Positions 46,822-58,819 of a stretch of 64,000 nucleotides of DNA are shown here, piece by piece. The notes under the pieces are model-generated. The model worked only from the letters and a program-made list of their open reading frames with translations. It did not search any database and was not told where the DNA came from. The first letter of the stretch is position 1, and each line of letters begins with the position of its first letter. Origin of the DNA: Coprinopsis marcescibilis (taxonomy: Eukaryota > Basidiomycota > Agaricomycetes > Agaricales > Psathyrellaceae); assembly GCA_004369085.1 (NCBI GenBank), contig ML210153.1:248001-312000 (forward strand). Direction: 5' to 3'. Both the position numbers and the translations under genes were made by a program.

Positions 46822-48917
46822 ATGTCTACAAGCGAACTAACAGATGCTCTCAATCCCTATGCTGTCCAGCGGATAAGGCCTGCAGTCACAGAGTATACCT
46901 CTACGACAACAACTCAGCAGCATGCCTACCGGCCTTTGGCTCAGCCTCCGGCTCAATATGTTCCTCACCGCAGTGAACTAGAGCTCGCTATAATCGAGCC
47001 CCAGCCGGTTCAAACACCAGCTCCGAGGTATGACAAGGGTGTTCTTGTCTTTGTTCTAATATCGTTTCTTACTTTCCAGCATCTTATGCAGGCCTGAGCC
47101 TTTATCTCCGCGAAGCTCTCAACCGAGTAGTGAAGTGCAGATTCTGCAGGAGCTCTTGCGCGTGTTCTGTGCCACAAAGGATGCCCAGGATGCCGAGGCC
47201 CGGAGGAGGCAACTCTGGGAGCAAGAGCAGGAGGCTGAGGCTCAGCGACGACGTATCTGGGAGCAAGAACAGGAGGCCAAGGCTGCACGAAGGCAGGCTG
47301 AGGTTGACGAACAAATGCTCCGGATGCGGGAAGAATTATCTTATTTAAGGTCGTTCCTGGAGACCCGACAGAGCGCGTCGAGTTCTACTCTTTTCATCCC
47401 TCATCGCTCCTCGCCTTCCTCTACTGCCGAAACTCTCGGAGATAACTCCGTCCAGCTTGTTTCGCCCATTTCGCCTATGGCACAAACTCCACCCTTTACA
47501 CGACTATCGGCTTTGCAGGGCAATCATTTGCTCGATTACCCTGAACAATGCGCGAATGTCGATCGCGATTTGAGTCCAACGCCCACCTCCCGACCGCCTT
47601 CTCAAGGCTCCGAGTTTCACCTTCCCGCGCCACATGCAATAATGCACTTTGATCAGCAAAGCTGTGATCCACCTTCGAAATCTACTACCCCCGAGTTTTC
47701 CTCTCAATCACAATGCGACTCGATCGAATCGTCACATCCCACTCCCGCTCCGCTACCTCCTCGGCTGAAACAAAAGCGGCAAAATATATCATCTTCGAGT
47801 GAGAATGACAGTGACTGTAGCTATGACTCGTCTGTGATCAGCACGGGCAGACCCCGTAAACGGGCGAATCATCACGATAAACGCTGTTTAACGATTCAGG
47901 TACGCTTCTTTCATACAACAAAGTTTGAACTTTTGTTCACAATCACCTTCTGCACAGCACGCGATGCGGGCTCATTTCTGGCACATGTTGGGAGTGTCTA
48001 GCGACAGCAGGCTTCCTGAGAGCCACGTAGAAGGCCAACCTCTAGGTCCTTCGGAGTCGGTCAGCTTCGTTTGGGACAAGACCACGAAGCAATCCGTGCA
48101 CAATGCCCGAATGAAAGGACGCATCCTCGCCGACCTCAAGCAGAACAGACAACAGTATAAGTACGTTCCCGTCAAAGACTTTAATAAAAAGGTCCTCGAC
48201 GCCGCGTTTGAGCAATGTTTCACGACATTCCGACAAAAGTACAGGGCTCAGACGGACGAAGCTGTTGCAGCGCAAAATAAGAAGCGAGAAGAAATCAAGG
48301 CCAGGAAAGCGCGTCACGCATCTCGGAGAAAGATGGTAAGGCATTATAACGACGATCGCTGTGCCTTTGCTGAATAGTTTGGATGACAGAAACTGGCCAA
48401 CCGCGCGGAGGCAAGGATGAATATCCGCGCATTCGAGCATGTGGTTTTCGATTCTGCTTTGAGGATTGAATGCATGTCGTCGGAGGAATCCGAAGTCGAC
48501 TCGGAGCAAGGGACCACCATCCTGCGTACCAGGGGCTACGCCTGGCGTAGTTCGCGTCTCCTGCGCTTCTTTCATTCGCTTGATCAAGAAGATGAGCGTT
48601 CTAACAGACCGAGGCGTGGCTCTGGGAGGCGGCAACGCCATGCTGGTCCGCCAAAGGAGGACTCGCTTCTCCCGCCAAGAGATGTTGCGACCTGGATGAT
48701 CAGCAGGCGTTGGTTTAAGTCCACCCTCCGTATCTACCCAGACCTGCCTCAAACTCTAGGAAACCTTACCGCCGAAGAAACAGTCGCTTTCGATTGGGGC
48801 AGTTTCCATTTACTTGGAGACGGAAGTGAAGCTTCGGACGAAGAGATTGTTGTCGACACGCCGTCGTCAACGAATCCAGCTAACGATCCCAGTCGACAGT
48901 TGGTTTTCCACGTTTGA
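46822..48917 (+). CDS. Coiled-coil and basic-region protein of unknown function
   Basis: Not recognised. The start MSTSELTDALNPYAVQRIRP is followed by a Pro/Gln-rich stretch. A charged coiled coil carries a near-perfect duplicate, RRQLWEQEQEAEAQ then RRRIWEQEQEAKAA, and continues EVDEQMLRMREELSYLRSFL. A Ser/Pro-rich disordered part ends at a basic cluster, TGRPRKRANHHDKRCLTIQ. After the second intron a compact C-terminal region reads AMRAHFWHMLGVSSDSRLPE, FNKKVLDAAFEQCFTTFRQK, KARKARHASRRKMKLANRAE and WMISRRWFKSTLRIYPDL, with an acidic end. Three introns are inferred (near 47030, 47900 and 48335). The layout suggests a nuclear protein, but no DNA-binding family is identified. Confidence 0.68.
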
Positions 48918-49210
48918 ATGTGGATGTTTTGATGGTCACACTGGGGGATGTAGCTACATAGTTCATCTTGTTACACATTTTGTATAATATATTTCCGTCA
49001 AGTCCGTGTACCGATTGAATCCTACTTGCATTGGATGTTTTGGGTTTATTACCGCCGAGCAGCCCGCCATCAGAGGGCATCAGAGGCATTGGACTTATTA
49101 ATTAGTGGGTTCCATCCACTCTCTGTCTTGCTGTTTTACCTTCCTCTGTTTTGTATATCTGTCTTCAGCACTGTACCTGTACTCGGCGCAATCGGTGCAG
49201 CTCAATAGCC

Positions 49211-51576
49211 ATGTCATCCAGTACAAGTGGTAAGTTCATACTGGCGCACCACATCTCTCAACCGAAGCTCAACCGCTCAGGCAACACGTCACAGCCCGAT
49301 TTTTGTAGGTCTCCCTGACTGCATTGAATGCCATATCCACTATAGCATGCCTTTTTAACGTAGATCAGGAGCGAGCCAGGGACTTTGTCGATTTACACGA
49401 ACAAGTCGAAGTAAGCCCTCTGTTACACGCTGAGAATCTCCTGGACTCAGCGAAAGCATAGACTAGCGACAAGCTCCTGGACTCGCTTGAAAATTTCTTG
49501 TCGACATTCCAGAAAGACTTGAATGCGGTCGCGGGACAAATATCTGAGCTGCAAGACAGGAGCAAGGATATTGAAGGACGGTTAAAGAGTCGCAAAGTAC
49601 GCTTTCGTTTCTGTCCCTGCTACTCCAGACCCCTTTCTGATTTCGCGTAGAAAATCGAGCGACCACTGTCAAGCCTACTATCTGATATCACTGTATCTCC
49701 GTTTCTCGCTAAAACTATACTCGATAGCAATGTTGGAGAACCTTGGATAGACGCCATCCAACAGTTCGAGCAACGTTTGATCACGTCCAGATCGCGGACT
49801 CGAGTGAAGGCTGCGCGGGACTTGGGGGAGGTTGCTGAAGGACTTCGCATAGTGGTACGCCTTTGATCAAACAGCTCCTAGACTGCGCCTCTTTTGCCTA
49901 ACCGATTGACCTTAAGGCTGCTACTAAACTGCGAGGTTTCTTTCTCGCGTTGTTCCAACCCATCCGGAGTAGTGTGACAACCAATATGCAAGTCATTCAA
50001 ACGTCAGTGTTGCTGAAATACGCACCTCTGTTTGGATTCCTACAACGACAAGCCCCTGCAGTGGCCAACGAATTACAGCGGGCGTATGCAGGTGCTGCAA
50101 GGCTATACTATGAAACGGGATTCCGGAGATATGCTCGAAGCCTTGGTCTAATCAAGGTCCGTATGCGATGATAAAACAGCGCGTCTCTAATCACTTGCCC
50201 CTTCTAGACTCGGTCGCCAGAGAAGTTTGAAACGATCACCAGTGGTGACAGTGATAAGAACTTCGTTATGGATCTCAATCGACTTCAACATGGCAAGCTC
50301 GACGGCCCAAGTGCGACCCTCAGTTACATGGCAGACAGTAAGAGCCACGTGAGTACAGCCGTACCTTTTCAAGATTTCTATCTCTTAGTTTTCTCAGAAA
50401 GAACCTGTGGAAGGCCTGCTCCGCTCTCTTCTACTGGTGTTCATGGATAACGCCACGTCGGAATACGTCTTTATCTCGAAGTTCTTCGCCTCAAGTCCCT
50501 CTCCACCTTCGGTAGACGCGAGTTTGTCACTTATGACCCCGACTGCCATAGTTCCAACGCCCAGCGCCATGGCCAGTCCCGAAACAACGGCTTTTGCTGA
50601 AAATCGTTCTCCTTCTGCTTCAGATTTTGGCGGGAGTTCCAGACATGCCTCTGGAGTGTTTCCCAGTCTAGGTGCTGTGATATCCCCAGGGCCGTCAAGG
50701 GAAGAGCAAGCTGTAGTTGACGCAATTTGGAAGCAAATAATGGACCCCGTCCTTGAATACTGTCAAGTAAGTCTTGCGATATACCACTCATTGCTGGGCT
50801 AAGTTGTTTGTTATAGAATTTTGCCCGGCTGGCTCTTGAGCCCATGCCTTCGACAACACCTTTGTTGACAATGATTCGATTGACTGAAGAGGTGGTAACT
50901 GAAATTCAAAAGCGACGCTGTCCTCCAGCAGAGTCATTTATATTCGGACTTCGGTTGCAAATGTGGCCAATATTCCAAAAGGCAATGCACGAACACATCG
51001 AGTCTTTGAAACGGTTGGCAGAGGGAACTGGTACAGGTTATTTCAGTCGAACGTCTACAATCACAGACGCAGTGATAGCGAAGGTGAGTTACTTATGTTA
51101 TTAATCCGCTTACTGTTGCTGATTGTCGCTCAGATCTCCCGACGCTATGTCGGTCTCTTCAACTCTTTCGTCTATCTGACCGAGCACGAGGAAGAGACCA
51201 TGATCTTTTCAAAGTAGGTTAACTCTTTCGATTTAGAACCTGTCGCTGATAAGAACCGTAGCTTGCAAAGACTGCGTGAAGAGTTGGTCAAGCTGATGAA
51301 CCGCCATACAGAGCGCATCAACGACCGAGTGACGAAAGCAACTGCACAATCTGCAGTCTACGAGCTCATCCTACAGGAACTAAGTGTGAGTTGTAGTTTA
51401 CACTCTACACGGATATGTGCTAACACCGACGACTACAGAACGGAACGCAGCATACTGCGCATCTCAAACTACAGAAGGAGATTGCATTCTGGTCTTACTT
51501 GGATGAAGAAGCGAAACGGAAAATTGTTTCTGCTGGTCAGTCCCGTCCTCGACATCCAGAGGGAGCACCCACTTAG
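49211..51576 (+). CDS. VPS52: GARP/EARP tethering complex subunit Vps52
   Basis: A tethering subunit for retrograde endosome-to-trans-Golgi transport. Small first exons give MSSSTSGNTSQPDFY, joined to QERARDFVDLHEQVE. Core sequence: DKLLDSLENFLSTFQKDLNA, ISELQDRSKDIEGRLKSR, MQVIQTSVLLKYAPLFGFLQ (the strongest Vps52 match), NELQRAYAGAARLYYETGFR and EPVEGLLRSLLLVFMDNATS. A Ser/Pro-rich insert of about 80 residues (near 50500-50700) separates the middle from PVLEYCQNFARLALEPMPST and IFGLRLQMWPIFQKAMHEHI. The C-terminus is EIAFWSYLDEEAKRKIVS. About nine introns are inferred. The protein was first considered as a COG-complex subunit, but the SVLLKY block fits Vps52 best. Confidence 0.87.
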
Positions 51577-51861
51577 GCTAGGTCTTTTTTTTTTTTTAGT
51601 TTCTGGCGCTGTGTCCCAGTGATACGCCTACAACAGCGTTGTTGAAATCCATACATACGATATCCTAATGAAATGATTGTACATTGAATAGATACTTGGT
51701 TTATGAATGCACGGGGCAAGCCCAATGTGGGTTTGTTTGTGACAGCGGGTTGAGCGAGTTTGAACCTGCGACCGACCTTTGTTTCGTCAGACCACATTGA
51801 ACCGACTCTGTCGGATACCTCCGCCACGCTCAGTGACAGTACATTTTTGGCGTTGCCAGCC

Positions 51862-52990
51862 ATGGTATTGGCCGCAAACCAAGATGGCAAGCAGGCTGCT
51901 AAAGTACTAATTCCACCATTAACTGTCGAGGAAGAAGGTGAAGCCAATGTCTATTGCATTCGCAATCTCATGACTGAACAATCGAACTAATAGCGTTTTG
52001 CCATAGATAGCATCATATTGGCGCGCATAACAAACGATGAACGACCTCTTAAACGTGTAATCAAACGATTCCACGGCTACGCAGCTGCCGCATGTCCACC
52101 AATCGTACCGCTTGCGCCAGGGACCGCGTCGACAGGCACAGTGCAGGATGCCCGCGAGGCTTTTCTTGTTGAGTTGGCGTCATATCAGTTATCTTTGAAG
52201 AAGAGTGCGATGATTTGCGAGGCGGAGACGAGACAAGTGGAGGAATACCGGCGAGAGAGGCAGAGAATAGGCATGTCACGGTAGCGCTAATGGCATTCGT
52301 CATCTAAATTCTGCCTTACAGAGCAGGAACATGAGGTGCTTCGAGACCAGATTGAAGAACTGAAAACCGCTTTGGAGCACGCGCAAATGCTTCGGCGTAG
52401 AAAAATCGAGTACGACCAGCTCACAGAGAGGGTGAATACTCTGCCACAGCGGGACGAATTGCAGCAGTGAGTCACCATTAATCTGGCACTCCTTTCACAC
52501 ATAACGAGCAGCGATTAGGGAAATCGATTCTCTGGAAAATGACATGGCCGCAATTCGTGCGGAACACGAGAATCAAAATCGAACACTTCTCTCGCAAAAA
52601 GTGGCCCTGGACGCCATCGTCACGGACCTCTCTTCTCTGCGTTTTATTGGAAAGGACAAGGACACCACGACGGAACCCAACTCGCCAGGGGACACACCTG
52701 CATTGGAGTTGCCTGAAATGGTGGCAGAACCGACATCCGAATCGCAAACAGAAATAGAGTCAGCGGTAGAGGTGGCCAAAGATACCAGGGATACAGATAA
52801 AGAAGAAGAAGAAGAACCTGTTACCCCCGCAAAAACGCAAGAGGAAGGGATGGTCGAGGACGACATTGAAATGGGGGAAGTTGAAGAAGAACCTAGAGAC
52901 AAGTTGAAAAAGAAGCCGAGAGAAGAAGAGCTGGAGGAAGGGGAGGCAAGCGACGAAAGTAGCGAGCTCTCAGAACCTCCGGACGATTAA
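51862..52990 (+). CDS. THOC7: THO complex subunit 7
   Basis: A coiled-coil subunit of the THO/TREX complex, which couples transcription to mRNA export. Exon 1 is MVLAANQDGKQAAKVLIPPL-TVEEE; a 69-bp intron joins it to DSIILARITNDERPLKRVIK-RFHGYA, the THOC7 N-terminal block. The helical core is LVELASYQLSLKKSAMICEA, EEYRRERQRI, ALEHAQMLRRRKIEYDQLTE and RVNTLPQRDELQQAIREIDS, matching the RxNRxEYDxL region of THOC7. The tail of about 100 residues is strongly acidic (EEEEEPVTPAKTQEEGMVED) and disordered. The upstream in-frame TTG at 51760 is not a plausible start. It converges with tRNase Z, with only 36 bp between stops. Confidence 0.85.
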
Positions 52991-53026
52991 TATTTGTCGA
53001 TATTTCGGAGGCAATATGACCCTTTA

Positions 53027-54313
53027 TCACTCGCTAGAGCCTACTTCGAAGCTATACAAGTCTGCTGCACAAGTCACTGGTTTACCAAACTCTCTTTCAG
53101 CCAACTGCCCAATAGCGTTCATGATCTTCAGCGATTCTGGGGCTGTATCGCCAGGGTATCGAGCCGAGAAATGATTCAAAACCAAGCTCTTTGCTCCAAT
53201 GTTCTTTGCGAAGGCCCCGGCCATCTGAGGTGTCGAGTGCCCTCGTGACTTTGTTCTGGTTTCCACCGATTCATGAGTGTCTTGCTCTTTTGTATCCTTG
53301 TCTATTCCCGGCAAATGGGCGTTGGTCGCTTCATGGATTAAAAGGTCGGCATCCATAGCAAGGTGTGTTATCGGCGAAGGGTCGTAGGTATCCCCCAGAA
53401 TCACCAACTTTCTTCCCTGTCGACGAGGAGGGCCTTGAAGCTCTGTTCCGTCGTTCAGGACGACCTTTTCTCCTGCTTGTAGCTGGCGCATAACAGACAT
53501 AGGTGTTTTCGTCCTCTTGATCGCCGGGATGTATTTGGAAGGGTCGATTTTGCCTGGTACGGGCGCCTCGTTCACCACATAACCCACGCAAGGTACGGAA
53601 TGTAGAATCGGTGCGGCTGACACGGAAACGACACCGTCTTTGTATATGTCAGGCCAGACGCCGTCTTTCATTTGAATGTTTCTGCCATGGGCGGATTCTG
53701 CGAGTAAACGGGCAACTCCAGCAGGTTCGTCATTTTCCGTCGGGTCAGATGGAAACCTAAGCTCGTGGACGACATAAGGACGCCCCAGCAGGGTGTAGGT
53801 ATATGCCAAGGCAGCACGAACGTAGGCTCTTGTCCCCAGAGGCCCATATATTTCCAATGCCTACGGTGCATTATCAACAGAGCCCAGCAATTAGATAGAT
53901 ACATCGGTACCGGTATATTTTGGTCCACAGCTACCCTTGGATCTTCGTTCTTCTGCTCTTGGTCTTGTCCTTCGGCAACAATTCCTCCAGCCCCGTTCAT
54001 ACAACTTGCGAGGAGAGGCGCCAGGCCAAAGATATGATCACCTAGCGAGTATCTGTGAATGGAAAGTCCATTTCTGAAGATGTTCATTACCATGGGTATG
54101 GGTGATGAATATCTTTTCAATCCTACCCATCTTCACAGCACTCTTCTGGAGCTGATGCTGGGTTGCTTCACCACAGTCAAAAATCCAGACATCACGGTTG
54201 AGTCGAAGAGCAAGTGCTGAATGGTTTCTGGTCGAAGATGGTTGTGCAGAGGCTGTCCCGAGGAAGGTGACATTGATTGAAGTGAGAAGAGACCTTTTGG
54301 GGACAGAAGTCAT
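53027..54313 (-). CDS. tRNase Z, short ELAC1-like form
   Basis: A metallo-beta-lactamase-fold endonuclease that cuts the 3' trailer from pre-tRNA. The start [20 protein letters not shown] leads into the conserved [17 protein letters not shown]. The zinc motif [16 protein letters not shown] is completed across a short intron after HTHG. Other blocks: [85 protein letters not shown] and [13 protein letters not shown]. The length is about 400 residues, so this is the short type, which fungi can use beside or instead of the long Trz1. A longer N-terminus from an upstream GTG is rejected. An intron-containing tRNA-His gene lies 352 bp upstream. Confidence 0.92.
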
Positions 54314-54664
54314 CGTTATGAGGAATTTGAAGACAAGAATCTGAGCGGATTTGTCCAGCTTGAAGCTTAAACAAGCGCCAATGATGGCACCAAAACATGA
54401 TGAATTCGACACCAGCTCTCCATATTATTTGAGGGTTCGCAGACGGTAATGTGGAACCTAATTCACTGGAAAATAAAGGAAGTCAACACTTGCAGCAAGC
54501 GCGATATTTCAGATGAGACCATGACATTCTCAAGTCCCAAAATTTCTCCGCTTATTCTCCGAGTTCGGGGTGGCACTGCAGACGTGTCGCAAAGACTCCT
54601 TGAAGCAGCTAGTACCTTTCCTTCAGTTACCTCAAGTCATAAAAATTGGGAGATCGGACAAAAA
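54314..54664. other. Intergenic between tRNase Z and tRNA-His
   Basis: Upstream of tRNase Z and downstream of the tRNA-His 3' end. No gene is seen in these 351 bases. Confidence 0.5.
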
Positions 54665-54755
54665 TGTCGGTAACTGGAATCGAACCAATGGCTCTTCGGT
54701 TTTGCTCGTAGTAAGCTTCCACAACGAAGTGATTTAACCCCTAATCGATACCGAC
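54665..54755 (-). tRNA. tRNA-His (GTG) with 19-nt intron
   Basis: A full cloverleaf folds on the minus strand. The acceptor stem pairs GTCGGTA with TACCGAC, discriminator A. The D-arm is GATT/AATC with a GGGG loop. The anticodon stem is CTTCG/CGAAG, and the loop TTGTGGC with anticodon GTG at 54720-54722 is identical to the yeast tRNA-His loop. The T-arm is ATTGG-TTCGATT-CCAGT with the canonical B box. A 19-nt intron (54700-54718) follows base 37, the standard nuclear position. The mature length is 72 nt. A-box and B-box spacing fit RNA polymerase III. Confidence 0.9.
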
Positions 54756-54918
54756 TATGGAAATTCATCTGCAGCCGTGGTCCATATCCCTATTTATGAG
54801 GAGAAAAGAGATACGAAAATTTCAGACAACCAAATACAATTCTCAAATTTCAGATGCTTTGCAGGCGCAGACGTAAGAAAAAGTCAAATGAATCATATTA
54901 TGCAGCTGATAGAATAGT

Positions 54919-56401
54919 TTATGACGTTGGTCTTTGCGTGATCGAGGGTCTTGGTACCGTAGGCACGAATGATTTCCTATAACGTCTCAATTAACCAAAA
55001 CAGCATTTGCGTTACGTCCAAGAAACTCTCACCTGCTCAATACGAGTCCCTTCAATGCACGTATCTCCTTCTTTAGAGCATCTTCCGCCGGACTCAGTCC
55101 ATATGAGTTGGACATTCCCATCCCTCCAGCAGGTGGTCTGTACGGGATGTAGACATGACTGCTGATATAGCCGGTGAATTCTGTGAGCGTTTCTAGCGCG
55201 TGCTGGAACACGGTCGATGGTACTTCCTTCCGCTTGGGGAGCGCTTCATTTAGGGCATCCAACGACTTCACGAGGGCCGAGGGTTCAAGTGGCTGAGGCG
55301 TGACATATTCCCATGTTTTCTGCGGCTCCTGGCTTCCTGAAGGAGTGATCTGATGTTCCACGAAATATGGGCAAGCGATTAACGTGTCGTATATCGTTTT
55401 CTATGGATTCAAGTTAGATTTCGATCCAGAAACGACCAAGATGAGCTTACTTTGAATTCATATCCCTCAACGGACGCGAGCCAGGGTATTTGACCCTCAA
55501 GCAAAAGGAAAACATCCTCGGTCGTTGGCCGTGCTTCATCCCCCGACTTTCCTTTTGAAAGGTCTGCAATAGCGCAACGCAGAAGGGTCACTGGAGGTAC
55601 GCGTGAATAATCTGGTTCCTCCTTGTCCAACACCTTCAAGGTCTGGGACAGACTACGAGCTTGTGCGAACGGTGCTAGTTCGTGGTATGGGTCCGAGCGT
55701 GGCAGGGCAGCAAGGGACTCTGATTGCGACTCTTTCAGTGACAGTAGTGAAGCTGTTAGCCTTCGCATGAGGGAGATGTGATGAACTCGGAGTGAATGTC
55801 GCGCGTCGGCGGTCTCAGAAATCTTTGGCAACAAGAAACGCTGTAAAGTCGTTAGCCTTGTGTATCGGACCTATAGGCCAAAGACTTACGTAGTAGACAA
55901 AGATTAAAGCCGTTGAGCCCAATCCTATCCACGAGAACAATCGAGCTAGTCCCAGCAGGAGCACTGGGAGGTTCGATGGATGTTGCTGTGGGTACGTTCT
56001 TGGTGGGATTGAAGGAGCGGCATAGACAGGAGACTACGCAGTGTCAGTAGCAATACAGGGTTTGTTGTCCAAAAAGCACCTACCTGTTCACGCATTAGAC
56101 TGTCCACCTCGACGTCGCTTAGCCCCTTTTCTGCCAGAAACCTTCGCTTCGCGGACAGGTCCTGTTGTTGTATTTGAGCGGAATGGAGGAAACTGCGAGC
56201 TTTCGCAAGCAGGTCGTTTCTGTCCAGCTGTTCTACATTCCATCCAGGGGAAGGCGCACTCGTTGATGGCGTTAGTGCAGATGGTGATGATTCATTACTG
56301 GTTCCCGGCTGTGAGCTGGAAGGCCCTGTTTCTGGTCCGGAATTGCTGGCCTGCGCCTGCGGGGTGGTAAGAGGCTCTGGTTTAGATTCATGTTCAGACA
56401 T
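54919..56401 (-). CDS. PEX14: Peroxisomal docking protein Pex14-like
   Basis: A peroxisomal membrane docking factor that binds the import receptor Pex5. The start MSEHESKPEPLTTPQAQASN is followed by a Ser/Pro-rich stretch. Then comes the Pex14 N-domain: NDLLAKARSFLHSAQIQQQD, LSAKRRFLAEKGLSDVEVDS and LMREQ, the receptor-binding three-helix fold. After PPRTYPQQ a hydrophobic anchor follows: NLPVLLLGLARLFSWIGLGS, then TALIFVYYRFL. The rest is helical (HHISLMRRLTASLLSLKESQ) and less conserved. A terminal intron (GTGAGAG donor) extends past an apparent stop to RKSFVPTVPRPSITQRPTS. An in-frame upstream ATG at 56461 is possible but adds a signal-like segment not seen in Pex14. Confidence 0.82.
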
Positions 56402-56624
56402 TCTGAGTCGAATCTTTCGAAAATGGGATAGAGAAAGAGCAAAGCAGGGCTCAGGTTCCACTAGTTCACATCCGCCGTGACGGGAAAGATCAATTTGGCT
56501 TACCGGGCGCCTGATGCATGTGAATGTCCCGGTCCGGCAACGCGTTCACTGCTCAGCTCACTCAGGACTACGAAAAGGAAACTACGAGTCCATTCAATCC
56601 AAGAAGAAGTACAGTAAATGCATA

Positions 56625-58819
56625 TTAGAACATGTTCGCTAGTTTACTTGCAGCCTCTCGCGGGTCCAGCCGTGGTCTCTGAGGCTGGACCCGCACAGAA
56701 CTGGAGAGCTGCCTCGTCTTGATCTGTCCCAAAGGATCGAAACTCTGGTTTGCACCGCCAGAGGGCGCAGGGCCAGATTCCAACGGGGAGGTAGGGGCCT
56801 CATAAGATCTACGAAGAGGGTCGATGGGGCCCTTGGCCACATTAGTCATCGATGGGGTATGGAAGGTAGCTGGCCTCGTGCTCGTCGGTGTGATGAACAT
56901 CGACTTGGATCCATCCACAAACTTTCCACCAAGAGGGGGCGTATCCGTCGAGCGAGGGGCCTCCCTTGTGTTCTCCTTCGGAGGTGCTTCAACCCCAGAG
57001 CCCAATGGTTGGCGTGCAACAGGGGCCGCTAAAGGAGAAGCAGACTGTGCTGCTGCCAAAGGTGGTGCTCGAACCGCCGGCTTACTAGGCTGTGGTGGAA
57101 CTGATGATGGACGGATGTCTTGGTTGGGAATGGCTTGAGGAAGTCGCGAAGATGATGCGGTTGAAGGCGCAGCCGTGTGCGGAGGCGTATCAATAGAGGG
57201 TCCTGGATGGTGTCCATTGCGCACGGGTGCGGAGGGCAGTGAAGGGCGGTCTACAAAATCTTCCAGGGGAGGGATAATCTTTGGTCGAGGAACTACAACG
57301 TTTGGAAGAACTTTCTTGTTTGCATTACCGACATCAGTTCGCAACGATTCCAGATCTCGCAAGAACTGGCGTTCGTATAGGATCGACGAACGAGCATGCT
57401 CAATCAATGCCGTGGTTATATCGTCATTGGCATGTCGGTTGTGTGTATCCAAGGCCATGTGCAAGTTCTGAGAGATGCCTTCCGCTCGTCTGGCGAGGAT
57501 CTGCTCGTACTTGTTGGCCTAAAACGTCATCCTCAGCAACAGTTCTTTGCCGAGTATAAGCAATCATACCTCCTCCATATCCTCCAAAGCATCATCTACT
57601 CGTTCAGGGCGGATATTTGAGCTGGCTTTCAACCTTTCGATTTGGCGCCTCTTCGAGATGGTGGTCTTGACAGCGGCTTGGTACTCTTCCAACACACCTG
57701 TCCTCATTTGAAGTGTCTCCTTTGCGGAGCGAGCATTCATTCCTTGATACCCAAGAGAATCCCCAAGGATGACACATTCGCTAATGGCTTGCGCGTGGTC
57801 GAGATCAGCCAAGCTATGCCATGTCCTCCCCAGCTTGCGAAACGCATTCCCCAGTGGAGGATGAGCTTCCGTAGACGCCACGCTAATAAGCTTGTCGCCC
57901 ATGGCCGCATGAGCAGCAGCAAGGCCTGGTGATAGCAATGAGAAAGTGCGAACCCTTGAAAGCCACTAAAATCGAGCGTACCCTTGCGTGTGATCGCCAA
58001 CCTATCCACCGCTTTCGCAGTGTCGAAGAACTGACCCTCCAACTTGGTCAGTTCAAACCTCGCCTTCTGCAACTCTTCATCCTCGTCCGGTACGTTCCGT
58101 CTTATGAGAGTGAATCCGGAAGAAGTCTTGCGCTTTGGGCGTGGTGTAGGTTGGTATCCGAAATCACTCTCAATGAAGGACCGCAAGTCCTCGTCACCCA
58201 ATAGGATAGGATCCTCGCATACCCGAGTGAACCACCGCTGCAGCATAATCTTGACCAACCGATCATCTTCTTCATCTGTCGGAGCAGAGGTTTGTGCCAA
58301 AGGCAAGGCAGGGATGATGGTCTGTGGATTGCTCGGGACGATGGCCTCATAGAACTGCTGAAACTCTAGATATGATCTTGAAACGTTGCGATATGTCGTC
58401 CCAGTAAAGTTGGTGAGATTCGTCTACATCCAACAGTTCAGTGCAGTTGATAAGAGAGTTAAAAGGGGACCACTGGGGACACGACTGACTTGAGCGTCGA
58501 ACTTGATCAAGATGTCCCGCCTGTTTCTGTCAAGCCCTGTTATCCGCACTTTGAGGTATGGGTCTTGTTTCTCGAAAGAAGTTCCATTAGAGCTGACGGT
58601 TTCTCTTGGTGATATGAGCCCAGAGTCTGGTTGTCCGTATATCTGGGGCTCCTTGCCATAGAGTCCTGGAGCAGGACCGTTGTCGGGCGTGTGGGGCACA
58701 GGAGATCCTGCAGGACGAAGATTCGGAACAAGGGTACCAGGAGGATGTGGTGTTGTTGGCCATGCGGGGCCATCTAGGTCGGCAAAGCCAGAGTTGGAGG
58801 GACTTAGAGGATCGAACAT
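56625..58819 (-). CDS. VPS17: Retromer sorting nexin Vps17 (PX-BAR)
   Basis: A SNX-BAR subunit that pairs with Vps5 to tubulate endosomal membrane in retromer transport. The start is MFDPLSPSNSGFADLDG. After a Pro-rich lead the PX domain reads KQDPYLKVRITGLDRNRRDI, NLTNFTGTTYRNVSRSYLEF and MLQRWFTRVCEDPILLGDED. The BAR region includes LTKLEGQFFDTAKAVDRLAI, FRKLGRTWHSLADLDHAQAI, KTTISKRRQIERLKASSNIR and ALIEHARSSILYERQFLRDL. The last 210 or so residues are Pro/Ser-rich (VDRPSLPSAPVRNGHHPGPS), ending DPREAASKLANMF, an extension seen in filamentous-fungal Vps17. Four introns are inferred. Confidence 0.92.

Noticed and set aside
49211..51576. Assignment of this gene to the COG tethering complex
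   Set aside because: The block MQVIQTSVLLKYAPLFGFL and its order in the protein fit Vps52 better.
51585..51597. Run of 13 T after the VPS52 stop
   Set aside because: Single homopolymer in a 3' UTR; no RNA polymerase III gene lies upstream of it.
51760..51861. Upstream extension of THOC7
   Set aside because: It begins with TTG and not ATG, and the conserved N-terminal block begins only after the ATG at 51862.
54314..54412. Longer N-terminus for tRNase Z
   Set aside because: It needs a GTG start and adds a segment not found in the family; [10 protein letters not shown] matches the family start.
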